From assembly GCF_004297185.1 (NCBI RefSeq), contig NZ_PGCL01000001.1, forward strand, positions 699,691 to 763,690: a DNA stretch of 64,000 nucleotides. Direction: 5' to 3'. The DNA is from Methanofollis fontis. GTDB taxonomy: Archaea > Halobacteriota > Methanomicrobia > Methanomicrobiales > Methanofollaceae. Below are positions 24,380 to 32,126 of the stretch, one piece after another. Each line of letters starts with the position of its first letter. Within the stretch, counting starts at the first letter, position 1. A program made the translations under genes and the position numbers. Below the pieces are notes generated by a model. That model saw only the letters and a program-made list of their open reading frames with translations. It was not told where the DNA came from and searched no databases.

Positions 24380-27300
24380 GTGGCGGTGGTATGTGTGACA
24401 GACCATAATGACCCGTCCATGGTGATGGCGAGGGTTCCTGATAATCTGACCATTGTCGGACTGGGTGGATTTGGAAAAAATGTTGTATTTTCCCTTTCTG
24501 AGCAGGAGTGGTTGCTGGATCATTTTCTGGGAAAAGGGAGATCGTTACGGCTCATTGGTATTGATACCGATATTCAGGAAAAGCAGCGTGATTTCAATAG
24601 ACTAAATTCATATATCGATTCAATTTCGAAAATGAAATCCCTAAAAGGGTCAGATGGTGGCGATATATCCGTTCATTATTACTGTCTGCCTGATAATCCT
24701 GTTTTCAGAACGAAATCCACTATCATTGATGGAAGTAGCGATTTGTCGGAGAGCATTGACCGGGACAATGACCATTCAGTGAACAATCCTTCAGATCCGG
24801 ATCCCGTGAACGCCTATCATTCAGTCGTTAATGACGTGTGCGAAGGAAAATATGATTTTTCCGGCGGAGTGTCCAGACAAAGGGCAATCGGAAAATTGAC
24901 CCTCTCCGGTGTTCTGGAATCTGATCCCGATTTCACCACGGCGATCTTCGCCGGGTACGGACCGGTTGCGATCGTTGCAGCACTCGGCGGGGGGACGGGT
25001 TCGGGGATGTTCATCGACATTGCGCGGGAGATTGGATCTGCAACCGGTCGAAAAATCTGGTTCTTTGGCATCGTCCCCTCTCAGGAAGAAGGTGAGATAG
25101 AACAGTTCAATGCCATCGTTGCCCTCACCGAACTTGAATATTCCAATGTCCTCGGTGAACCGATCTTTGATCATACTGTCCTTGCCGATATTACGCCTAC
25201 GAAATATGCAAACGAATATGATCCGAGTGATAGAATTATCCGGAATTTTGATGCATCATTCAGTTATCTGTTACTCAATGCTCTTGCTCTTCCTGAAGAA
25301 GTAATAGGTCCTGGTGTCCATACTCTGACTGAATATTCTTCAATTATTTCTGCAGATGCGCATGTTTTACGCTATCCCATAGGGTCATACCTCGAATTGA
25401 ACAGGAGGGCGGAAGAACTGCTGAAATCGTTTGAAGCATTGTTTCGGGAGTATGCGCGCCAATTTGAAGCAAACAACGAATGTTACACGTCATTGTCCTC
25501 GAATATGGAGCGCATGGAGACGATGTACCGTGAATTTTTTGTGGAGGGAGAAAACACTGAAGATTCTGAGGGGGCCTCCAGATATGTGCTCCATATGGTG
25601 GAGGGTGTTTTCAATCTTCTTGATTGTGAATGTGTTCGGCATCACCGGTACACCGTACTGGACGCGATTTCTCTGTCGTTCAGACAAATGATTTCCGTCG
25701 AGGGCAATGAAGAGAACGGGTCTGATCGGTATCAGAAGCTCCTTGATACCTTATTATCAATAGAGGAAATCTTGAGCGCGTATGAAGATACGATAATTTC
25801 TCCTGGTGAAAAAAAGATCCTGGACCTCATTGTGGATATATTCACGCACCTGAAATTATTGGCCGACATTCAGGGTAAAATTCTACGTATACGAGATACT
25901 GATGTCCGTAATCTTCTCCTGAATGGGCTACGTGGAGTAACAGGCGGGAAAGAATCAGTTGCTTCTCTGAAGGAAAATATCTTCATCCTTCAGGCCCGGC
26001 TGGAAGAATATGAAAAAGCAATCCGGGAATATACGTCCAGACAGGCTGAATTTGAAAAACAACGCTCCGATGATCTTTCAGATGTTGAATTGCATTGCAG
26101 GGAATTGAAAGAGAGTGTACAGGCCTATGTTTCACGTCGTGAGGTCCTCCTGGAGGCTGCGAGGAAAGAGAAGGACATTTCACTGCGTTTTAATGAACTG
26201 ATGGCACGGCTACAGAACAGATGTAATCGTGCGGAAGAAAAGAATGCCCCCTGGATCGGTATTGATCGATGGATCGAAGACGCCGATATCGACTCTCTCC
26301 ATTCAGAAATTGAATCGCTCTCCAATTTGACGGGAACCGATCTGAAATATCTGGAAAAAGTGGCTGAAATGGCCGTTCATTATTATTATGATGAATATGG
26401 GGTCCGTTTTGTCCGCAATGCAGGGATTTTCAGCAAGATGCTGGGGCACCTTCCCCATCCGGAGGTACTGTCCAGGGAACGTGATGAGAACCTGAATACG
26501 ATTCGTGCAATTGTCAGTGTGGAAGAGGATGTGTTCCAGGTAACTGAGGATCCATTCGGGCTGGTCCTCTCCCCTCAATTGGTGACGGAGCGATTGCACC
26601 ATGAACTTGACTCTGCCGGCCAGGAAATTTTGAATTCACTTGTTTTCGAGTATCATCTCAATGATGAAGAGCGAGAAAAGGTATACGATACCCTGAATCA
26701 GGGGAGCAGCATGGCCATTCTCGTCTCAATCCGGGCACTTCTCGACGATATCATGGAACAAAGAAAAGGGTATGCGTCGGAAATTGATTCATGTACACGT
26801 GAAATACGTGAAAAAACTGAAATTTATGATGGTCTGCGATCTCAACTGGCATTTTATCGGGATGCCGCCGATCTGATCCATTTAACCGGTAATATTCTTC
26901 CAATTTCTAAACCGGATACAGCACATTATGATGAGAGTGCGGAACGGTATAATGAATCATACAGGAATGTATCTGCAACTCAGGTCGATCCCTATTATTC
27001 ATGTTGCGGTGCGGACAATCACTCCGTTCTTCCAGATCTGACGGAAAGATCTGATCTCGGGGGATTTGATCTGACGGAAGAAGGAAGGGAAGAAGTGTTG
27101 AGTATCGTTGATGCGGTAAGCATGAAGTATCCGGACCTGATCGACGAGAAAATTCTCGGCATCAATGGTTTTTCATATAAATACGCAATGAACCTCACCG
27201 ACAACTGGCATATGGATCGCCGACTCTGGCATTATGACCGTGCGACTCTTGTTGTTTCGTCTCCCTCTGCCTATCTCCTGAACAATGTCGGTGAAAAGGG

Positions 27301-27670
27301 TCGTGATTTCAGTAAAAATATGACGATGAAGCTGCTTCTCGAACGGATACATGATGCATGTGTCGTCGGGCAGAATCTGTCACACCCATGGGAGACTGCT
27401 ATCTGTTTCTATGCTGCATCCGGTTTTCTTGATAATCTCAGATTGTTTGATCGGGAGGGGTCTCCCTGGAAATTCTACCAGCAAAACCAGGATATGATCC
27501 TGCATCATGCGGCATTCCTTCACGCCGGTCGATATATTGTCAGGGATAGGGTTCTGGACCCCACTCTTGCTGCCTCTATTGCGGACTCCGGTGGATCAGG
27601 TGAACAATCAGGGGATAATGATCGGAAAAATCCGGTTCTTGATCTCTACACGGAAAAGGTTCTCAATTAA
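24380..27670 (+). CDS. Tubulin/FtsZ-superfamily protein with coiled-coil insertion (copy 2)
   Basis: 1096 residues from GTG 24380; ATGs at 24419 or 24425 (MARVPDNLTIVGL) align better with the paralog and may be the real start. Domain order matches the protein at 16080: nucleotide fold with IVGLGGFGKNVVFSL and the signature GGGTGSGMFIDIA (GGGTGSG at 203-209), a long charged coiled-coil middle, the aromatic block AVHYYYDEYGVRF, and the C-terminal globular domain. That domain carries YDRATLVVSSPSAY, HPWETAICFYAASGFLDN and MILHHAAFLHAGRYIVR (LHH at 1041-1043). The signature and the last 200 residues are much better conserved between the two than the coiled coil. Two paralogs in one locus suggest a hetero-polymer or two specialised filaments. 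It is the last gene of the cluster on this strand. Confidence 0.8.
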   Translation: MAVVCVTDHNDPSMVMARVPDNLTIVGLGGFGKNVVFSLSEQEWLLDHFLGKGRSLRLIGIDTDIQEKQRDFNRLNSYIDSISKMKSLKGSDGGDISVHYYCLPDNPVFRTKSTIIDGSSDLSESIDRDNDHSVNNPSDPDPVNAYHSVVNDVCEGKYDFSGGVSRQRAIGKLTLSGVLESDPDFTTAIFAGYGPVAIVAALGGGTGSGMFIDIAREIGSATGRKIWFFGIVPSQEEGEIEQFNAIVALTELEYSNVLGEPIFDHTVLADITPTKYANEYDPSDRIIRNFDASFSYLLLNALALPEEVIGPGVHTLTEYSSIISADAHVLRYPIGSYLELNRRAEELLKSFEALFREYARQFEANNECYTSLSSNMERMETMYREFFVEGENTEDSEGASRYVLHMVEGVFNLLDCECVRHHRYTVLDAISLSFRQMISVEGNEENGSDRYQKLLDTLLSIEEILSAYEDTIISPGEKKILDLIVDIFTHLKLLADIQGKILRIRDTDVRNLLLNGLRGVTGGKESVASLKENIFILQARLEEYEKAIREYTSRQAEFEKQRSDDLSDVELHCRELKESVQAYVSRREVLLEAARKEKDISLRFNELMARLQNRCNRAEEKNAPWIGIDRWIEDADIDSLHSEIESLSNLTGTDLKYLEKVAEMAVHYYYDEYGVRFVRNAGIFSKMLGHLPHPEVLSRERDENLNTIRAIVSVEEDVFQVTEDPFGLVLSPQLVTERLHHELDSAGQEILNSLVFEYHLNDEEREKVYDTLNQGSSMAILVSIRALLDDIMEQRKGYASEIDSCTREIREKTEIYDGLRSQLAFYRDAADLIHLTGNILPISKPDTAHYDESAERYNESYRNVSATQVDPYYSCCGADNHSVLPDLTERSDLGGFDLTEEGREEVLSIVDAVSMKYPDLIDEKILGINGFSYKYAMNLTDNWHMDRRLWHYDRATLVVSSPSAYLLNNVGEKGRDFSKNMTMKLLLERIHDACVVGQNLSHPWETAICFYAASGFLDNLRLFDREGSPWKFYQQNQDMILHHAAFLHAGRYIVRDRVLDPTLAASIADSGGSGEQSGDNDRKNPVLDLYTEKVLN

Positions 27671-27871
27671 TGTATAAACCGAATTGGGGTGGATGATACA
27701 GGATTATTCGGGCGTTTCGGAAATGTGTCCCGGGATTCGAGCAACCCTCGACACTTCATTATTTGCGACCTGAGCAGTGCCTGATGCTCCCCCTCCTCTG
27801 TTCTGCCATGATTGTGGTGTATTCAGGTCTTCTGGCAGGCACCGGTCCGGAAATATGGGAGATCCGGATTA

Positions 27872-28936
27872 TTATAGCATTTTGCCCAGATAGATCTTGA
27901 GGACGATGAGCGTGACAGGGAACAATATCGACATGATCAGTTTCATTGCAATATCGATCTTAAATGGATACAATCTCAAATTTCTATATTCATTGTAGGT
28001 GTTCTTGATTTTTGACAGCTCATTGAAGGATATGAGTTTTTGAATGGGATCAGAGTGATTCTCTCCTATCTCCGCTGATTTTTGCTTAAACTGGTTTCCC
28101 AGTGTCTCTAACTTCTCCCATCGAATTCTATGGGCCGTCCTGTTCACCTGTGCAGTGGGGTAAATAAATGATATCGCAATCAGGATCGGATAGATTGAAA
28201 CGAAACAGTATATTGCGAGTGCAATGGGCGGGATCGATTTTGCAATCTGAAACAACCACGGGAAGAAGAGTGCCGCTGTCGCTGCCAAGATAGTCGTTCC
28301 TATGGCGAATTTGCCGATACAGAACATTCCCCCAACTTCATCCGGGTGGAGGGGGTCGATGTTGATTTCTTTATGCGATATTTCATATACGATCTGTTGT
28401 GTTTCTATTACGTCAGTTACACCGGAGGAGATCAGGTAGGCAATCCATCCGATTGCACATGTATATATGATGAAAAATGGATCGAAGAGAGTGGTTATGC
28501 CACTTCCCACCAGATATTGGTCTGTGCAGAACAGTGAACCTGTAAGATATATGCTATAATCAACTATGAGAAAAAAAGTGAAAACCAAATAAAAATTCTT
28601 CTGATACCGTTTGATCGATCTTTCCTTCAGATCGTTGATAAAATTGTGCTCCGCTACGATATGTTCGCAGTTCTTGAAAAATTGTATCAGATGTTTCCGC
28701 TCATAGTACCATAAAATCCACGGCCCAATATTTATCCACACAATCGCTAGGATGTACCCAATTAGATAGTCGTTCGAGATCTGATCCGCCCGCAACGCCC
28801 AGAAGAGGATGAATAGCATATCCGGGATCAGACCGAATTTCACGATGCTGGAGAGCAGTGGGTTATGAATTCTGATCGGGACGTCAGATTCGATCACTCT
28901 GCTGATGAATGAACATTTATCCTTTGATTCTTCCAT
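27872..28936 (-). CDS. Polytopic membrane protein of unknown function
   Basis: 354 residues from ATG 28936, chosen because AGGAGAGG lies 6 nt upstream; the frame is open further (to 29008) but that part lies inside the preceding gene. About eight hydrophobic segments are visible (for example FGLIPDMLFILFWAL, IGYILAIVWINIGPWILWYY, IGTTILAATAALFFPWLF, LALAIYCFVSIYPILIAIS). A soluble helical part of about 70 residues (LETLGNQFKQKSAEIGENHS) comes before the last helix. I recognise no family. Its start overlaps the stop of the FAD-enzyme gene by 20 nt, so they form an operon. Composition is AT-rich like the tubulin-like cluster. Confidence 0.7.
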   Translation of the reverse strand: MEESKDKCSFISRVIESDVPIRIHNPLLSSIVKFGLIPDMLFILFWALRADQISNDYLIGYILAIVWINIGPWILWYYERKHLIQFFKNCEHIVAEHNFINDLKERSIKRYQKNFYLVFTFFLIVDYSIYLTGSLFCTDQYLVGSGITTLFDPFFIIYTCAIGWIAYLISSGVTDVIETQQIVYEISHKEINIDPLHPDEVGGMFCIGKFAIGTTILAATAALFFPWLFQIAKSIPPIALAIYCFVSIYPILIAISFIYPTAQVNRTAHRIRWEKLETLGNQFKQKSAEIGENHSDPIQKLISFNELSKIKNTYNEYRNLRLYPFKIDIAMKLIMSILFPVTLIVLKIYLGKML

Positions 28937-30135
28937 AATAATCCTCTCCTGATTGAAACGGGTTGAACCTCCTTCTTCCATGTACGATTTCGATGAGTCT
29001 CTCTCCAAATAGGGAAATAAAAAATGAAATCGGTTGATCTATATGATGATCAAGGCAGGAGTAGATCAGATCGCGAAGCACTTTTGCATGCTTCATTTCT
29101 GGGACGATATAGCGCTGGATCAGGTCAAGATAGACCCCTTCAGCACAATTGCCCTCTCGTATACTCACATCGATTGCATGTGCAGCGAGTTCCGCGGTTC
29201 TGTGAGCATAAAAAATTCCTTCTCCAAGAATCGGTTCTGCAAAACCGCCGGCGTCCCCCACAAGGAGTGTATTGTTATGGGCGGGTTTCTCGATGAAATT
29301 TCCATAGGGCAACGGGTAACCTGAAACAGATGTCTTCTCAATGACATCCTGGATGCCGACCTCTTCAAGAAATTTTTCGAATTTTTGTACGATTTTTTTA
29401 TGACTCTTACTCTGGAGGCCGCAAATTCCTATAACCGCCATGTCTTGATTTGGAAAAATCCATCCATATCCCCAGTCTGCAACGCCAAGGAACAGCATGG
29501 GCTGTGAGAATTTTTTCTGTACCTCGGATATGGAGTTCACGTCCAGATGGTGCATCAACTCTTCGTATTTTATCTTTAGTTCAAGGGCGATTGCAAGGTT
29601 TTCATCCCATTGCTCTTTATTTTCGGTCGAATCCGGGAGACCTCTCCGCACAATGCTATGTGCCCCATCCGCTCCAACAATATATTTCGAAGAGATGGTC
29701 TTTCCAGAGGCGGTTTTCACACGCCCCTGCATCTGATCAATCTCGATGACCTCGTCGCCCTCGAGAACATCAACGCCGACATCTCTGGCTTTATCGAGTA
29801 AATATTTGTCATATACAAGTCGATTTACGAAAAAAAATGGAGGTTTCAGTTTTCCCTGCAATACTGACTTGTTCTTCAGATATATTGTATATTGTTCTGC
29901 CTGAATGTCGCAGAATATTTTTTTCGAGCAGGGATTGCACGGTTTCTCCGTACGTCTTCTCTAAAAATCGAATTGTTTTATCGCTTAAACAACCCCCACA
30001 TAACTTCTGGCGTGGAAAGGTTTTTTTATCAATTATGAGTGCCCTGTGTCCTTTCCTGGCGAGGAGGTATCCCGCCGATGCACCCGCGGGTCCTCCACCA
30101 ATGATGACTGCATCATATGGTTTACTGAACGGCAT
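28917..30135 (-). pseudogene. Geranylgeranyl reductase-family FAD oxidoreductase, frameshifted
   Basis: Two overlapping minus-strand frames together make one protein of about 405 residues, the family's normal size. Frame 1 (30135 to about 29830) carries the FAD dinucleotide motif YDAVIIGGGPAGASAGYLLA and KLCGGCLSD. Frame 2 (about 29837 to 28917) carries FFVNRLVYDKYLLDKARDVG and the second FAD motif VGDAGGFAEPILGEGI. The break falls in a run of eight T (minus strand, 29837-29830); removing one T joins ...TETSIFF to VNRLVYDKY seamlessly. Intact members reduce geranylgeranyl chains of archaeal lipids or related isoprenoids. The break may be a sequencing error, phase variation, slippage during expression or true inactivation. 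A TATA-like ACATATATCA 28 nt upstream suggests a leaderless start. Confidence 0.8.
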
Positions 30136-30467
30136 ATCTAAGATGAAGATAATTGGTTATGATATATGTGTCTTGTTATTTTTTCATTTTATCAGGGCGG
30201 TTAAAAATAAATTGTACCGTTAATTTTCTCTTATTATGTCGTATTGGCTGATATTATGGATTTTATGGAATCTGGGTGGCGAGCACGGGCGTTCCTCATC
30301 TGTATTTAGATCCTGAATTCCCTATTTCATAATCGATTATCGATTCGGTCTCATGTCTTGAGAGCAATCTATGAAAATAAGGGGTGATATGTACCCAGGA
30401 GTTACTCATCTGGAAAGAATGCTCCACAAACGAATGAAACGCCATGATTTGAATATTGATTGGGGGT
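30136..30467. other. 332-nt AT-rich intergenic region
   Basis: It contains the TATA-like element for the FAD-enzyme gene (about 30162-30171, minus strand) and a palindrome ATCGATTATCGAT near 30331. A 31-codon frame from ATG 30391 has no support. I see nothing else. Confidence 0.5.
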
Positions 30468-31199
30468 TCACTCTTTTCCCCTGATGATATATGCCACCAG
30501 CAGCACAATCACCGCCCCCATCACCAGGATCACCCCATAGAGGGGGGAGAAGGTGGAGGAGGAATCGGTGAACCGGACCGCGGGTGCGGTGGGGGTGGCC
30601 ATCTCCCCCGTTGCGACAGTTGTTGGTGGGTTTGTGTCTCCCGGTTCGGGTGTTGATACACCTGTTGTGGCGGGTGATTCGACACCCCCTGCGGTCGCAG
30701 GTACAGTTGTGGGGGGAATTGTATCATCCGGCCCCGTGGTTGGCGGGGCGGCAGTGGTGGTGGTCGTTGGGAGGGCACTGCCGGTGGCGGTGAGGTCGAG
30801 TTCGATCGTCTCGCCCGGGCGGTAGACCGCCGTTTCCCCGGTCTCCACCCCGTTGATCGTGAAGGTGATCACAAGACCGCTCTCTTCCTCCGTCCCCCTG
30901 ACCACCAGTCGTTGATCGAAGGTCCCGGGCCCGCCATAGGTGCCGCTTGATGTTGTCGTCACGCTCCCCCGTTCGACCCCCCCGATAAAGGCGGTGATCA
31001 GCGTTCCTGCTGGCGCCGGTTCGCCCCCGATGTGGACCGTCCCGTAGAACTCAGACGGGAACGCCGGTATCGCTGTCGCTGCCGGCGGACCACAGAGCAC
31101 CAGCAGAATTACTATCAGGCTGATCCCTCGCTTCCATGACACGTCTTTCCATCCCCCTTCTCGCTCCTCTCGATGCCGGTAGGTATATAGTTTGTTCAT
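30468..31199 (-). CDS. Secreted Thr/Pro-linker protein with C-terminal membrane anchor
   Basis: Up to 243 residues; a GTG at 31142 (VSWKRGISLIV) could be the real start, because the signal peptide begins there (GISLIVILLVLCGPPAATA). Residues about 48-135 form a beta-rich domain (FYGTVHIGGEPAPAGTLITA, FTINGVETGETAVYRPGE) resembling the Ig/carboxypeptidase-regulatory-like modules that occur in Methanomicrobiales surface proteins. A Thr/Pro-rich, probably glycosylated linker spans about 140-210 (PTTTTTAAPPTTGPDDT). A membrane helix closes the protein (GVILVMGAVIVLLVAYII plus RGKE). Topology: outside domain on a stalk. Its partner is unknown; it is the most distal of four secreted-protein genes on this strand. 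Confidence 0.75.
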   Translation of the reverse strand: MNKLYTYRHREEREGGWKDVSWKRGISLIVILLVLCGPPAATAIPAFPSEFYGTVHIGGEPAPAGTLITAFIGGVERGSVTTTSSGTYGGPGTFDQRLVVRGTEEESGLVITFTINGVETGETAVYRPGETIELDLTATGSALPTTTTTAAPPTTGPDDTIPPTTVPATAGGVESPATTGVSTPEPGDTNPPTTVATGEMATPTAPAVRFTDSSSTFSPLYGVILVMGAVIVLLVAYIIRGKE

Positions 31200-31353
31200 A
31201 CGTCGGACGCACCGTGGACCATATCGGTATCACTGGAATTTCCGTGCTTTTATGGCCATACCGCCAATTTATGAGATTTCATTGAATGGTGGTGGCGATG
31301 GATGCCGATACCGCTTTTTCTGGGCCGTGTCAACCAACCATTGGAGCCAGAGT

Positions 31354-32118
31354 TCAGGTATTTTCAGCTCTGATCACCTCTATTGCCTTCATCCGGTGCC
31401 TGTTCATCTCCCCCCCTTCGGGGATGGTCAGGGTGGTCGTCGTCGGGTATCCGGTGATCACCACTGGCACCCCCTCGCCGAGGGCAATCGCCCCCTCTGC
31501 CCCCGCCCCCTGGAGGAGATAGATTTCTCCGTCGTCTCCCCATACCACCCATGCGGCCGTCGAACCAAATGAGATCTGGCTTATACGCCCTTTCATTGAG
31601 ATAATTCGCGATTCTATTGTCATATCCGCCCCGCTCAGATTTCCCGGATCCTGGAGCATCTCACCCGCCGCCCGCACCCCCCAGGCATCGCTCCCTGTCA
31701 CGACGAGCGTTAGGTTGGCCGGGTTCCACGGATTTTCGAGCAGGATGAGGCGCCCCTCTCCTTCGTCACCGCCGACCACGCCCGCCACCTCCCCGACGAG
31801 CGGGTTTGTCCCGGGCGTCCCGATGACGATGAGGTGGTATCTCTGGAGGTCTGTTCTGTTCAGGACGGAGACGGCGACGATATCCAGGTGGATCTCGCCG
31901 GTCCCGTTGAGATAGGCGGCGAGTTCATCCACCGCTGTCGCCTCGACCTCGGAAAAATCGTCTCCGGTGATGATGAGGACGTCCCCGGCCATAACCTTCG
32001 GCATATCGGAGAGGTCAGGGGGTTTTCCCGTCCCCTCTTCGATGCATCCGCAGAGCAGGATCAGGCACAGGACCCCTCCCGCGATGATCACTGTTTGTAT
32101 CGCCTCCCTTTGCTTCAT
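31354..32118 (-). CDS. Putative surface lipoprotein
   Basis: 254 residues. The N-terminal hydrophobic segment ends in a lipobox-like LILLCGC followed by acidic residues, so the mature protein probably starts with a lipid-modified cysteine at about residue 25. The mature part has alternating strands and helices (VLIITGDDFSEVEATAVDEL, YHLIVIGTPGTNPLVGEV). The YHLIVIGTPGTNPLVGEVAG segment is typical of the S-layer/COG1361-associated domain seen in archaeal surface proteins, which often sits next to S-layer proteins. The C-terminal half is beta-rich (GRISQISFGSTAAWVVWGDD). It starts 8 nt after the stop of the metallopeptidase gene, so the two are co-transcribed. Confidence 0.72.
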   Translation of the reverse strand: MKQREAIQTVIIAGGVLCLILLCGCIEEGTGKPPDLSDMPKVMAGDVLIITGDDFSEVEATAVDELAAYLNGTGEIHLDIVAVSVLNRTDLQRYHLIVIGTPGTNPLVGEVAGVVGGDEGEGRLILLENPWNPANLTLVVTGSDAWGVRAAGEMLQDPGNLSGADMTIESRIISMKGRISQISFGSTAAWVVWGDDGEIYLLQGAGAEGAIALGEGVPVVITGYPTTTTLTIPEGGEMNRHRMKAIEVIRAENT

Positions 32119-32126
32119 GTGTTCAC

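Noticed and set aside
15284..27670. Reading the tubulin-like cluster as a known cell-division FtsZ or plasmid TubZ system
   Set aside because: The proteins are about three times the size of FtsZ, have an internal coiled coil and are linked to membrane and surface proteins, with no SepF, ParM/TubR or replication gene nearby.
15284..27670. Presence of the vWA component of the FtsZ-like-1 system
   Set aside because: I looked for a MIDAS-type DxSxS motif in the six proteins and found no convincing one, so no vWA protein is called.
30391..30486. 31-codon frame starting MYPGVTHLERM
   Set aside because: Too short, no convincing ribosome binding site and it overlaps the end of the convergent secreted-protein gene.
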